From JAYPWI01 sp964629575 (GTDB taxonomy: Bacteria; Actinomycetota; Acidimicrobiia; Acidimicrobiales; Poriferisodalaceae), in NCBI GenBank assembly GCA_964629575.1, contig CAZVUM010000001.1:62001-126000 (forward strand): a DNA stretch of 64,000 bases, in the 5' to 3' direction. The position numbers and the translations under genes were made by a program. The notes below the pieces were generated by a model that saw only the letters and a program-made list of their open reading frames with translations, searched no databases and had not been told where the DNA came from. Numbering within the stretch: the first letter of the stretch is position 1; every line of letters begins with the position of its first letter. Shown piece after piece: positions 41,400-50,942 of the stretch.

Positions 41400-43166
41400 G
41401 TGGCGCGGTTCCGGGCGAGCGTCGCCAACCTGTGGTCCAAGCCTCGGCTGCCCGCGCTCCGTCAGCGGGGTGGGGGGCGTCGGCTGCGTCTGAGCGAGAA
41501 TCAGCTCTTCGCCCTTCTGGCCGTGGCGGTGGGGCTGTCCGGCGGTCTCGCCGCGGTCGGATTCCACGAGCTGATCGAGCTGCTGACCCACGACGTGTTC
41601 GGCCGCCTCACCGATGCGGTCGGTGGGCTCGGCCGCGGTGCCATCGTTCCCACGTTGGTGATCGGCGCACTTCTCGTCGGGCCGATGGTGACCCGGTGGG
41701 CCAGCGAGGCGAAGGGCCACGGCGTCCCCGAGGTGATCGAGGCGGTCGCCGTGCGCGGCGGCCGAGTCCGAGCGCGAGTCCCGCTCGTCAAGGCGATCTC
41801 GTCTGCCATCACGATCGGCTCTGGGGGATCGGCCGGCCGTGAGGGGCCGATCGTGCAGATCGGCTCGGCGATCGGTTCGCTCGTCGCGCGGCCATTCCGG
41901 ATGTCGGATCGACGCCGCCGGACCTACGTCGCCGCCGGCGCGGCTGCAGGCGTCGCGGCGATCTTCAACGCACCGCTCGCCGGGGTGTTCTTCGCGCTCG
42001 AGGTCGTGTTGCGGAGCTTCACCGCCCGCGGCTTCTCCACGGTTGTGATCTCAGCGGTGACAGCCAACGCGGTGTGGCGTGTGCTCGTCAGCGACGACCC
42101 GGTCCTCACCGCCGAGGTGTACCAACTCGAGGACCCGATCGAGCTGGTCTTCTACGGCGTGCTCGGGATCGCAGCAGCGCTCGTCGCGCTGGTGTTCGTG
42201 TGGGTTCTCTATGTCATCGAGGACTGGTTCGAGGCCTCGCCGATTCGTCCCGAACTGCGCCCAGCGGTCGGAGCACTCGCCGTCGGCGCGGTCGGGATCG
42301 CGTCGATCGACGTCCTCGGCGCCGGCCTCGAAGGCATCGACAAGGCGCTGGCGGGCCAGTTCGCCAGGAGCGCGTTGCTGCTTCTGATCCTGGGCAAGAT
42401 ACTCGCCACCTCGCTCACTTTGGGGTCGGGCGGGTCGGGCGGTGTTCTCTCGCCCAGCCTGTTCATCGGCGCTCTGCTGGGGGCCACGTTCGGCGACGTG
42501 ATCGTGGAACTGTTCCCCGATTCGTCCGCTCACGCAGGGGCCTACGCCGTCGTGGGAATGGCGGCGGTGTTCGCCGCGGCGGCACAGGCACCGATGAGCT
42601 CGATCTTCATCGTGTTCGAGATGACCTCGGACTTTGGGTTGATCATGCCCCTGATGCTCGCCTGTGCCGCGTCGACCTTCGTCTACACGGCGGCGAACCC
42701 CAACTCGATCTACATGGAGAAGATCCGCAGGAAGCACGTCTCGATCGACGAGGGTCTCGAACCGTCGCTCATGACCTCGGTTCCGCTCGCCAGGGCGGCC
42801 GAGGCCAAGTACGTGTCGATCTTCGTGACGCGCGCGGCAGCCGACGCGCTGCGGCTGATGCACGCCAGCCGCGAGGACTACGCCATCGTCGTCACACCCG
42901 ATCGGGCCTTCAAGGGCCTGGTGTGGCTCGAGGAACTCGAGGAACTCGACGGCGACGTCTCACTGCGGTCGGTGATGGACACAGAGCACCCCGTCGGCCG
43001 TCCCGACCATGTGCTCGAACACGGGATGCAGCTCTTCGAGGACGGCGCCACAGTGCTTCCGGTCGTGGATTGGAACGACAGACTTCTCGGCGTCGCGACG
43101 CGTCAGTCGATCGTTCGCGCCTACGAGGCCGCCCAGCGGGATCCGCTCCTCGAGGGCGGCGACTGA
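41400..43166 (+). CDS. ClC-family chloride channel/transporter with CBS domains
   Basis: A 588-residue ClC protein with about ten or more membrane helices, including the anion-pore motif GSGGSAGREGP (residues 140-150), where Glu149 is the gating glutamate. GSGGSGGVLSPSLFIGA forms the other selectivity part. The C-terminal 150 residues form a CBS pair with VSIFVTRAAADALRLMHASR and related helices. It would move chloride or another halide/anion across the membrane. The GTG 41400 start follows a SufR-type operator candidate. The stop codon TGA is the first of a run of TGACGCGTCA palindromes that marks the next 14 kb. Confidence 0.9.
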   Translation: MARFRASVANLWSKPRLPALRQRGGGRRLRLSENQLFALLAVAVGLSGGLAAVGFHELIELLTHDVFGRLTDAVGGLGRGAIVPTLVIGALLVGPMVTRWASEAKGHGVPEVIEAVAVRGGRVRARVPLVKAISSAITIGSGGSAGREGPIVQIGSAIGSLVARPFRMSDRRRRTYVAAGAAAGVAAIFNAPLAGVFFALEVVLRSFTARGFSTVVISAVTANAVWRVLVSDDPVLTAEVYQLEDPIELVFYGVLGIAAALVALVFVWVLYVIEDWFEASPIRPELRPAVGALAVGAVGIASIDVLGAGLEGIDKALAGQFARSALLLLILGKILATSLTLGSGGSGGVLSPSLFIGALLGATFGDVIVELFPDSSAHAGAYAVVGMAAVFAAAAQAPMSSIFIVFEMTSDFGLIMPLMLACAASTFVYTAANPNSIYMEKIRRKHVSIDEGLEPSLMTSVPLARAAEAKYVSIFVTRAAADALRLMHASREDYAIVVTPDRAFKGLVWLEELEELDGDVSLRSVMDTEHPVGRPDHVLEHGMQLFEDGATVLPVVDWNDRLLGVATRQSIVRAYEAAQRDPLLEGGD

Positions 43167-43263
43167 CGCGTCAGCGCGCCTGACTCGTGGCCCCGACGCA
43201 CGTCCGCTGGCGGGCGCGCGCCGGAGTACCGTTCGAGCACAACCGATCAAGGGGACCGCAACT

Positions 43264-45696
43264 GTGTTGGACTCGTACCGCGTGCTCGACGTGACCGACG
43301 AGCGGGGACAGCTGGCTGGCATGATGCTCGCTGATCTCGGAGCCGAGGTGATCCTCGTCGAGCCCCCTGGCGGATCTCGATCTCGACGCGTCGGACCGTT
43401 CGCCGATGGGCGTGAAGACGACCTCTACGGGTCTCTGTGGTTCTGGTCGTACAACCGTGGCAAGCGCAGCATCACGCTGGACCTCGACTCGCCCGAGGGC
43501 CAGGTGGCCTTCGCCGACCTCGCGGCAACTGCCGACGTGGTCATCGAGTCGTCGGACGTCGGCAAGATGGCGAGCCGCAACCTCGGCTACGAGGACCTCT
43601 CCGCTCGCAACCCGCAGCTCATCTACACGTCGATCTCACCATTCGGTCAGACCGGGCCCAAGGCGAACTGGGCAGCGACCGACATCACTGTCGCAGCAGC
43701 GGGCATGCAGATGGGTCTGCAGGGCGACGACGACCGGGCACCGCTACGCATCCCTCTCGACCAGAGCTTCCTCCACGGTTCCGCCGAAGCTGGCGCGGCC
43801 ACGCTCATCGCCCTCCACGAACGCAACCGAAGTGGGATGGGCCAACACATCGACGTCAGCGCGCAGCAGGCGATGATGCTCGCCACCCAGTCCACTTGCC
43901 TCGCCCACCTGTACAACGCGTCAGAGGCGGGGCGACTGAGCGGCGGCGCCAAGTTGGGCCCCTTCAAGATCCGCCTGCGGTCGCCTGCCGCGGACGGATA
44001 CGTCTCGACGACCATCCTGTTCGGCGAGGCCATCGGCCCGTTCGGCAAGCGTCTCTTCGAGTGGATTCACTCCGAGGGCGAGTGCGAGGACAGCGACCTC
44101 GAGATCGACTGGATCGGGTTCGTGGACGGCGTGATGACGGGCCGCATCGGGATGGGTGAGTACGACCGTATTCAGGACGTTGCCGCCCAGTTCACATCCC
44201 GGCGCACCAAGAAGGAGCTGCTTGAGGAGGCCCTCGCCCGTCGGTTGCTGATGGTGCCCATCGCCGAGGTGTCAGATGTCGCTGACGAACCGCACTACGT
44301 CGACCGTGACTTCTGGCGCACGGTCGACATCGATGGGACGGGTCCCGTGCAGTTCCCCGGACCCTCGGCCAAGATGAGCGAAACCCCATTGCGGATCGAA
44401 TCGCCGCCGCCGGCCCTGGGCGAAGGTAACGACGAGATTCTCGGAGCTGCGAGGTCGCTGCCCGCAGCAGCGGTCAAAGAAACATCCGATGGGACCGCGC
44501 TCCCGCTGTCGGATGTCAACGTCCTGGACTTCATGTGGGTGATGGCCGGTCCGGCGTCGACGAGGGTGCTGGCCGACTGGGGCGCGAACGTCATTCGCGT
44601 GGAGTCGTCCAATCGGGTCGAAACGGCACGGACCATCCAGCCCTTCCTCAACGACGAAGGCGGCGCCGACAACGGTGGTCTCTACCAGAACATGAATGCG
44701 GGCAAGACGGGCCTGACCCTGGATCTGTCAAAGCCCGAGTCACATGACGTCATCCGCGACCTCGTGCGGTGGGCCGATGTCGTGTGTGAATCGTTCTCGC
44801 CCAAGGCGATGCGCGGCTGGAGCCTCGGCTACGAAGACCTCAAGGCGATCAACCCCAAGATCATCATGGCGAGCAGCTGTCTCTTCGGCCAAGACGGTCC
44901 GCTCTCGTCGCTCGCCGGGTTCGGCACGATGGGTGCTTCGATGTCGGGCTTCTATGCGATGACGGGCTGGCCCGACCGGGATCCTGCCGGGGTGATGGGT
45001 GCCTACACGGACTATGTGTCGCCCCGCTTCTTGACGGCGGCGATCTTGGCGGCTCTCGATCATCGGGATCGGACCGGTGAAGGTCAGTACATCGATGTGT
45101 CCCAGGCCGAGGCGGCCATGCACTTCTTGACCCCTGCGGTCCTCGACTACCGGGTCAATGGCGCCATGCCGCCACAGGTCGGCAACGCGCATCCCGTGAT
45201 GTCGCCCCACGGCACCTACCCATCGGAAGGCGAGGACCGGTGGGTCACGATCGCCTGTCAAGACGACGAGCGATGGGCCGCCATCTGCGACGTGATCGGT
45301 CTGCCCGCCGAGCTTGCGGGTCTTGACGCGGTGGCGCGTCGCGGACGCGCGTCGGAGATCGACGCCGCGATCGCGGTTTGGACGGCGGCGCGCAGCGGCG
45401 CTGCCGCGCAGGACGCCCTCCAGGCGGCTGGCGTCGCGGCACACCAGGTGCAGATGTCGCCCGATTGCGCAGCTGACGCGCAGTTGCAGCACCGCAACCA
45501 CTTCCGAGAGGTTGCTCACATGACCAATGGCACCATGTGGGTCGAAGGGACGCGCTTCTCGATGTCGCGCTCGACGGACGACATCACCGACGCGGGGCCG
45601 AGCTACGGCCAGCACACATTCGAGGTGCTCGAGGGCATTCTCGGCTATGACGCTGACAAGCTCGCCGAGCTTGCGGTCGCGGGGGTCCTGGAGTGA
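43264..45696 (+). CDS. Two-domain CaiB/BaiF-family CoA-transferase
   Basis: An 810-residue protein made of two family III CoA-transferase domains, about residues 1-385 and 415-810. Each has the LDxxxxxxGxxxxxLLADxGAxVI-like N-terminus (YRVLDVTDERGQLAGMMLAD and VNVLDFMWVMAGPASTRVLA), an NRGKRSITLDLDSPEG or NAGKTGLTLDLSKPES segment, and a YTSISPFGQTGP-type strand. Domain 2 looks more typical. Such proteins transfer CoA from acyl-CoA to an acid, here in a fused tandem form that would mimic a dimer. GTG 43264 follows AAGGGG. It is adjacent to the DUF3237 gene and a TGACGCGTCAG site. Confidence 0.9.
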   Translation: MLDSYRVLDVTDERGQLAGMMLADLGAEVILVEPPGGSRSRRVGPFADGREDDLYGSLWFWSYNRGKRSITLDLDSPEGQVAFADLAATADVVIESSDVGKMASRNLGYEDLSARNPQLIYTSISPFGQTGPKANWAATDITVAAAGMQMGLQGDDDRAPLRIPLDQSFLHGSAEAGAATLIALHERNRSGMGQHIDVSAQQAMMLATQSTCLAHLYNASEAGRLSGGAKLGPFKIRLRSPAADGYVSTTILFGEAIGPFGKRLFEWIHSEGECEDSDLEIDWIGFVDGVMTGRIGMGEYDRIQDVAAQFTSRRTKKELLEEALARRLLMVPIAEVSDVADEPHYVDRDFWRTVDIDGTGPVQFPGPSAKMSETPLRIESPPPALGEGNDEILGAARSLPAAAVKETSDGTALPLSDVNVLDFMWVMAGPASTRVLADWGANVIRVESSNRVETARTIQPFLNDEGGADNGGLYQNMNAGKTGLTLDLSKPESHDVIRDLVRWADVVCESFSPKAMRGWSLGYEDLKAINPKIIMASSCLFGQDGPLSSLAGFGTMGASMSGFYAMTGWPDRDPAGVMGAYTDYVSPRFLTAAILAALDHRDRTGEGQYIDVSQAEAAMHFLTPAVLDYRVNGAMPPQVGNAHPVMSPHGTYPSEGEDRWVTIACQDDERWAAICDVIGLPAELAGLDAVARRGRASEIDAAIAVWTAARSGAAAQDALQAAGVAAHQVQMSPDCAADAQLQHRNHFREVAHMTNGTMWVEGTRFSMSRSTDDITDAGPSYGQHTFEVLEGILGYDADKLAELAVAGVLE

Positions 45697-45739
45697 GCTC
45701 GCACCGCTGACGCGTCAGTCGGGCCGCTAGGTTGCGCGG

Positions 45740-46171
45740 ATGGCGGAAACACAGATCGACGTCGAATTCCTCTTCAGGCTCACCGCGGAAGTCGGGTCAT
45801 TCGACCATGCGCTGATTGCCAACGGTCCCAGTGGCACAAGGCTGATCGCTCCGGTCGTCGGTGGATCCTTTGAGGGTCCCGACATTCGCGGACGCATCGT
45901 CGCGCCTGCGGGCGACTGGGTGTATGCGCGTCAGAATCGCGTCATCAAACTGGACGTTCGTCTCCAGCTGGTGACCGACGACGGCGAGCACATCCTCATG
46001 GAGTACCAGGGCATCGGCCGGCCCCAGGAGGACGGGACCACCCAGATCCGGAGCGCTCCGCTGTTCGAGACCGGCTCCGAGACCTACGCGTGGCTCAATG
46101 ATCTGCAGGCCGTCGGGATCGGGCAGTCCGCCGGTGATGCGGTGTCCTACGACATCTACCGGGTTCTCTGA
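45740..46171 (+). CDS. DUF3237-family protein
   Basis: A 143-residue beta-rich protein of the DUF3237 family, with GSRLIAPVVGGSFEG-like start sequence (GTRLIAPVVGGSFEGPDIRG) and FETGSETYAWLNDLQAVG near its end. No enzymatic role is established for the family, which is often found next to acyl-CoA or aromatic degradation genes. It lies 43 bases after the CoA-transferase gene on the same strand. Its stop codon is part of a TGACGCGTC motif. Confidence 0.85.
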   Translation: MAETQIDVEFLFRLTAEVGSFDHALIANGPSGTRLIAPVVGGSFEGPDIRGRIVAPAGDWVYARQNRVIKLDVRLQLVTDDGEHILMEYQGIGRPQEDGTTQIRSAPLFETGSETYAWLNDLQAVGIGQSAGDAVSYDIYRVL

Positions 46172-46187
46172 CGCGTCGTCGGGCGAG

Positions 46188-47123
46188 TCAGATCTTTCCG
46201 ACGAGGCTTTCGCCGAGAAGCCCGACGTGGTCGAGGTCGGCCAGGTCGAGCACCTGGAGGTAGATGCGCTCTGCGCCGGCGTTCCTCCACACGACCAGCC
46301 GTTCGAGGATCTCGTCCGGGCGCCCGCATAGCCCGTTCTCACGCAACTCGTCGACCTCGCGCCCAATGGCGGCCGCGCGTCGGCTGATCTCGTCGTCGGT
46401 CGCTCCCATGCACACGACGAGGGCGGCGGAGTACACGAGGCTGTCGGGGTCACGGTCGCGCTGCTCGCACGCAGTCCGCACCCGCTCGCATTGGGCGCGG
46501 AAGTCGTCGATGCTGCGAAACGGCAGGTTGAATTCGTCGGCGTAGGTGGCGGCGAGCCGCGGCGTCCGTCGCGGGCCCCCACCGCCGACGATCACAGGAG
46601 GTCCGCCGAGCTGTGTTGGCTTGGGCAGCCCTGGAGACCCGCTGACCTGGTAGTGCGTCCCCTGGTAGGAGAATCGCTCTTCCTCACTGGTGTTCCAGAG
46701 CCCGGTGATGATCGCGAGTTGTTCTTCGAGGATCTCGAACCTCTCGCCCAGATCGGGGAACGGGATTCCGTACGCCTCGTGTTCTTGCAGGAACCAGCCG
46801 GCGCCCAGCCCGAGCTCGACCCGGCCACCGCTCATGTCGTCGACCTGGGCCACCGCCACCGCCAACGGCCCTGGTAGCCGGAAAGTGGCGGAATTCACCA
46901 GAGTGCCGAGCCGGATCCGCGTTGTGTCGCGGGCGAGGCCTGCGAGGGTCACCCAAGCATCGGTCGGTCCGGGAAGCCCGTCGCTGTCGCCCATGGCCAG
47001 CCAATGGTCGGACCGGAAGAAGGCATCGAATCCCGCCTCCTCGGCCGCGAGTGCTGTCGCGAGAAGGGTTCCGTAGCTCGCGCCCTGCTGGGGTTCGGTG
47101 AAAATCCGGAGATCCATGCTCAC
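46188..47123 (-). CDS. LLM-class (F420-dependent-type) oxidoreductase
   Basis: A 311-residue luciferase-like monooxygenase-fold protein. DAFFRSDHWLAMGD near the N-terminus, RIRLGTLVNSATFRLPGPLA and GRVELGLGAGWFLQEHEAYG are the standard barrel strands. The last of these and VIVGGGGPRRTPRLAATYAD fit the F420-dependent subgroup common in actinobacteria. It would reduce or oxidise a substrate with F420H2 or FMNH2. GTG 47123 and ATG 47117 are both possible starts. Converges on the DUF3237 gene. Substrate unknown. Confidence 0.88.
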   Translation of the reverse strand: MSMDLRIFTEPQQGASYGTLLATALAAEEAGFDAFFRSDHWLAMGDSDGLPGPTDAWVTLAGLARDTTRIRLGTLVNSATFRLPGPLAVAVAQVDDMSGGRVELGLGAGWFLQEHEAYGIPFPDLGERFEILEEQLAIITGLWNTSEEERFSYQGTHYQVSGSPGLPKPTQLGGPPVIVGGGGPRRTPRLAATYADEFNLPFRSIDDFRAQCERVRTACEQRDRDPDSLVYSAALVVCMGATDDEISRRAAAIGREVDELRENGLCGRPDEILERLVVWRNAGAERIYLQVLDLADLDHVGLLGESLVGKI

Positions 47124-47177
47124 TGCCTACCCGATGGCCGCTTGGCGCGCGCGGTCCGGTTCTTCAGCCCGACGCCT

Positions 47178-48209
47178 TCAGGCTGCGGTGCCACCGTGAC
47201 GTTCGCGGTGGCACATGGCGCAGCGCAGTTCGAGTTCGTCGACGATCGTTCGACCCGACTCAGCGAATGACGGGACGTGGTCGTACTCGAGGAGCTCCGT
47301 CGAACCGCAGTCGACACAACGGCGGTCGCGTTCTTGAACGACTCGCTTCTGTCGGGTCGTGGGGACTCGACGTCGGCCCGAGGCGTCGATCGGCCGGGAC
47401 TCGGCGTCATGAATCAGAGCACGGATGTGCGCGCTGGGAACGAGTGACGCCACCACAGAATCCGACACCGGCGTTCCATCGTCGAGGGTGCAGCCGTCGG
47501 CGCGCACGTGGAGGACGAGTTCGGTGACCAAGCGGTCGGCGGAGCCGGCGGCGATGTCCACCAGCGCGTCAGCGCGCTGTTGTGCGAGCGACGGTGCCGC
47601 GGACCCCGGGTCGTTGGTTTCGTCTCGCCCGGCCTCGCGAAGCGAGCGGCGACGCATCAACAGAGCATCGATGGCGGCCATCACGATCCCCGCTTCGGCT
47701 GGTGGCAGATGGAATCGCCCGGAGATCATTCCATCGGGTTGAACCCGATACGACAGCCGCCGGTTGTCGCGATGCCGTTTGGTTCGCACCTCGTCGGATT
47801 CGTTCCTCTTCGACCATCCCGCGAGGGCCTGGCCGAGGAAATCCACTGGGGTCGTGATCGCGAGATCGATCAACTCCTGCACCGTCTGAGGAGTCGCTAT
47901 GCGGCTGAGCGTTCGTACCTTTGAGTAGCTGAGACTGCGCTTGGCGAAGGCCTCATCGAGCTCGGGGAGCTCCATGAGTTTCCGGCCGACACGGATCCAC
48001 TCGCGCGCCGTGGAGACGCAGACATCGATGTGTTCTGCGATCCAGTGGGCCGCGGTGGGGTATCCGGCCAGAATCCACTCGTCCGACGAGGCGAAGGTGG
48101 CCGACACAGTCACGAGGCGGTAGTGGGACCGGTTGATGATGTCGATGGCTTCTCTCAGCACATCGCCCGCGGTGAGCGGAGTCTCTTCTGTGTTCACAGC
48201 TGGCTCCAT
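47178..48209 (-). CDS. DUF222 domain protein with C-terminal HNH nuclease domain (13E12-type)
   Basis: A 343-residue protein of the actinobacterial 13E12 repeat family. An N-terminal DUF222 helical region (YPTAAHWIAEHIDVCVSTAR) is followed by a C-terminal HNH domain with a two-cysteine pair CVDCGS, EYDHVPSF (the catalytic His) and CAMCHRERH. These genes are multicopy in many actinobacteria and may be remnants or parts of mobile elements. Its role is unknown, but its presence marks this as an accessory region. It has its own start at ATG 48209 and is not in an obvious operon. Confidence 0.88.
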   Translation of the reverse strand: MEPAVNTEETPLTAGDVLREAIDIINRSHYRLVTVSATFASSDEWILAGYPTAAHWIAEHIDVCVSTAREWIRVGRKLMELPELDEAFAKRSLSYSKVRTLSRIATPQTVQELIDLAITTPVDFLGQALAGWSKRNESDEVRTKRHRDNRRLSYRVQPDGMISGRFHLPPAEAGIVMAAIDALLMRRRSLREAGRDETNDPGSAAPSLAQQRADALVDIAAGSADRLVTELVLHVRADGCTLDDGTPVSDSVVASLVPSAHIRALIHDAESRPIDASGRRRVPTTRQKRVVQERDRRCVDCGSTELLEYDHVPSFAESGRTIVDELELRCAMCHRERHGGTAA

Positions 48210-48301
48210 CGTCCGCGTGAGTGCGGACTGCTTGAACTGTGGCCACGCCTTCGCAGCAGGCGGGCGAGCTGTGGGATCATCCTAGAAACCGGGTGGGACA
48301 G

Positions 48302-49273
48302 TCACGGAGCCTCGGCGCTCGCTGTTTCACCCATGACGTTGGAGTAGTTCCGGGAGAGGAACCACCGCTGGTAGTCGCCGTAGGTGATCGGCTCGTAGCG
48401 GGATGGATTCGTATCGGACACGGTCGTCGAAACCGGGTCGACGACGGCGTCGTCGCGTGCCCCGTAGAAGAACGGGATCGCGTATCGCTCACCAGCCGAC
48501 GCGTTGCGCGCACGGTGCGGCGTGGACCGGAACCGGTCGTTCGTCCACCGTTTCAGCATGTCGCCGCTGTTCACCAGGAAGGCTTCCTCGATCACTGGCG
48601 GCGTGATCCACGCATGCCCTGCCGGACGGATCTCGAGCCCGGGCACGTCGTTGGTCGGGAGAAACGTGAAGATCGAGCTATCGGTATGCGGAGCGAGGCC
48701 CCACTCGTTGTCGTCGTATTCCATCACCGGATAGTGAGACATCCGAAGGGTCACCGACGGAACGTCGAAGTCGGGCAAGAAGTGGTCCGGTGCGAGGTCG
48801 AGGCTGATCGCGAGGAGGCGCATGACCTCGAGGCCCAGGCCACTCAACTGGCCGATGTAGCTCGCGGTGAGGTCTCGAAACCCATCGATCTGTGGGTAGT
48901 GGTTGCCCTCGCGGTATCCGCCCTCATGGATGAAGAACGCCTCGTTCTGGTTCGGCTTGCGGACTTCGCCCGCGATCTCCGACGCGTACGACGTGCCACC
49001 ACCGACGCCGAGGTACCCACCCCAGACGCGCGTCAGGGGCATCGCATCCTTCTCGGTCTGGGGAAGGGCGTGAACCGCAGCAGCTGCGCCGTAGATCGCC
49101 TCGACATGGGACCAGGGAACGCCGTGATTGACGATGAAGAAGAAGCCGACATCCTCAAGCGCCGCGCTGAGCTGATGGGCCAGCGCCTCAGTTCCTGACG
49201 CGTCTCCGGACAGGAGGGGGTCAAGGTCGAGGACCGGGATCAGGCCCGTCTCGATGTCGCTGGTTGCTGCCAT
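48302..49273 (-). CDS. Isopenicillin-N-synthase-like 2-oxoglutarate/Fe(II) dioxygenase
   Basis: A 323-residue non-haem iron oxygenase. The DIOX_N half has DVGFFFIVNHGVP, and the catalytic core has LAPHTDSSIFTFL (HxD) and RSTPHRARN with the distal histidine, followed by RYAIPFFYG (the RxS-like cosubstrate site). Relatives hydroxylate or desaturate small acids, amino acids or hormones. ATG 49273 is the start. It is divergent from the hypothetical gene at 49330 and stands alone. The large opposite-strand frame at 48239-49198 is a shadow. Confidence 0.9.
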   Translation of the reverse strand: MAATSDIETGLIPVLDLDPLLSGDASGTEALAHQLSAALEDVGFFFIVNHGVPWSHVEAIYGAAAAVHALPQTEKDAMPLTRVWGGYLGVGGGTSYASEIAGEVRKPNQNEAFFIHEGGYREGNHYPQIDGFRDLTASYIGQLSGLGLEVMRLLAISLDLAPDHFLPDFDVPSVTLRMSHYPVMEYDDNEWGLAPHTDSSIFTFLPTNDVPGLEIRPAGHAWITPPVIEEAFLVNSGDMLKRWTNDRFRSTPHRARNASAGERYAIPFFYGARDDAVVDPVSTTVSDTNPSRYEPITYGDYQRWFLSRNYSNVMGETASAEAP

Positions 49274-49329
49274 GGCCCCAGGGTATTCGTACGGTCCGCC
49301 CCGGGTCGTCGAGCCGTACGCTGACGCGT

Positions 49330-49965
49330 GTGATTGACGGCGCGGCCCTCGGAGCTCAGCTGGCTGAGCGACATCAAGCCGGTGGACCCGCGGACCTCGA
49401 TCGGAACGGCTCGCTCCTCAATCATGCTGAGGTGCTGCGCGAGGGCGACTGGTCGCTGCGATCCGCGCTGACGCGTCTTGCCCAGCCCGATCCTCGCCGC
49501 GCAGGCGCGGTTCTCGATTTGATGCGCCGCTGCGACTACGCGCTCTCGCACCTTCAACGAGGCTTCGAAGCACACCTGGCGATCTGCGATTGGTCGCTTC
49601 GAGTCGATGCGGGCCGTCTACCTGACGCGCAACGGCCGTATTCCGACGGACGCGTCGCGGATCTCGCTCGGTTGGTCCGGATTCTGCCGGCGTCCGCCGA
49701 CGCGCTCGTCGCCGGGTATCAGGAATCCTCCTCGGGTTTGAGCGCCGAGGAGAGGCATGCGATCCCTCTCCTCGTCGGCGTTCTGGCCCTGGACGAGTTG
49801 GCCGATGTACTCGCCGCGTGGGCTTCACGGGGCCACGTCGATCCGCCGCTGGAGTTCGTCGACGGCACGTGCGAGCGGCTCGCCGGCTACCTGGATCTGA
49901 TAGGTGTCCCGCTCGAGACTGGCCCACCGTGGTCCGGCCGACGCGGAGCCGAAGAAGCTCGGTAG
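49330..49965 (+). CDS. Hypothetical protein, 211 aa
   Basis: I do not recognise this family. The predicted 211-residue protein starts at GTG 49330, inside a CTGACGCGTGTG sequence, and looks all-helical, soluble and rich in Leu and Ala, with ISD-like pattern EVLREGDWSLRSALTRLAQP. It ends 26 bases before the ATG of the hot-dog protein gene on the same strand and is probably co-transcribed with it. Two TGACGCG motifs fall inside it and are read as Leu-Thr-Arg. Confidence 0.6.
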   Translation: MIDGAALGAQLAERHQAGGPADLDRNGSLLNHAEVLREGDWSLRSALTRLAQPDPRRAGAVLDLMRRCDYALSHLQRGFEAHLAICDWSLRVDAGRLPDAQRPYSDGRVADLARLVRILPASADALVAGYQESSSGLSAEERHAIPLLVGVLALDELADVLAAWASRGHVDPPLEFVDGTCERLAGYLDLIGVPLETGPPWSGRRGAEEAR

Positions 49966-49991
49966 TTTCGCTGCACCAACTGGAGGGATCC

Positions 49992-50921
49992 ATGACGCTT
50001 TCCGACACGCCGATCACCCTGACGGGACCGCTTCGTTCGCCGCGCCAGCTGTTGGCCGATCAGACCTACGACGGTCATGTGAGCGTCCACGACGACGAGA
50101 TGGCCGACAAACTCGGGCTGGCTGGTGCGCCGATTGAGGGTCCCACTCACTTCAGCCAGTTCGAGCCACTGGTGGCCGCTCTGTGGGGGGAGCGCTGGTT
50201 CAGCGATGGGTGCCTCAGCGCTCACTTCCTCAACATGGTTGTGGAGGGCGAGCAAGTCCAGGCAACTGTGGCTCTCGATGGTCCTGGCGCGACATCGGCG
50301 CGGATTGACGCTGCCAAGGCCGACGGCACACCCGTGTTGACCGGCACGGCCTCGATCGGGCCAGAGCACGGAGAAACCGAATTGCAGCCGCGGATCACGA
50401 AGGCTCGGGACCAACCTGCGAGCGATCTGGTCATCCTCGACCAGCTCAGTCTCGGCCAGCGGGGCGAGATCGCCGACGTTGTTTCAACCTCTGCCGACGT
50501 GCACTACGGCGACATGTATCCGTTCACGCTGCAGCGGAAGCTGGACACCATCACGGAGTCGCTCCGCTGGCATGACCCCGTCCATGGAGCGGAGACCCCG
50601 TGGGGTGCTGCCGTGGTGCCCATGGAGATGTTCAGCGTTCTGGCCGGAGCGGGATCACGAGGCTCGGGGTTCAACGTGCGGCAGCCGTCGGTGGGTCTGT
50701 TCATCGACCTGGAGGTGCGAGTCCTCGGTCGCCCGGTTCTGGTTGGACGCGAGTACCGAATCGAGCGCGAAGTCATCGGGCTCGCCCAGAGCCGCAGAAC
50801 CGAGTCCTACTGGACGCGCAGCACCCTCGTCGACGTCGAATACGACGTCGCGACCGCGGAGGTCGTGCTCCACAACGGGGTCTTCAAGGACAGCTATCCG
50901 GACTACCCCAGCGCCGACTGA
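49992..50921 (+). CDS. Hot-dog-fold acyl dehydratase-like protein
   Basis: A 309-residue protein with ATG 49992 behind GGAGGG. The central IEGPTHFSQFEPL region recalls the MaoC/hot-dog hydratase family, and the second half (for example GSGFNVRQPSVGLFIDLEVR) looks like another hot-dog unit, so it may be a double hot-dog dehydratase. It may act on an acyl-CoA or a thioester, which would fit the nearby CoA-transferase and ligase genes. The assignment rests on weak motif similarity. The stop codon is part of a TGACGCG motif. Confidence 0.55.
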   Translation: MTLSDTPITLTGPLRSPRQLLADQTYDGHVSVHDDEMADKLGLAGAPIEGPTHFSQFEPLVAALWGERWFSDGCLSAHFLNMVVEGEQVQATVALDGPGATSARIDAAKADGTPVLTGTASIGPEHGETELQPRITKARDQPASDLVILDQLSLGQRGEIADVVSTSADVHYGDMYPFTLQRKLDTITESLRWHDPVHGAETPWGAAVVPMEMFSVLAGAGSRGSGFNVRQPSVGLFIDLEVRVLGRPVLVGREYRIEREVIGLAQSRRTESYWTRSTLVDVEYDVATAEVVLHNGVFKDSYPDYPSAD

Positions 50922-50942
50922 CGCGCCGGCGACGCGTCCGCG

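Noticed and set aside
48239..49198. 319-codon plus-strand frame
   Set aside because: Antisense to the 2-oxoglutarate dioxygenase, which has all its iron ligands; the plus-strand product resembles nothing.
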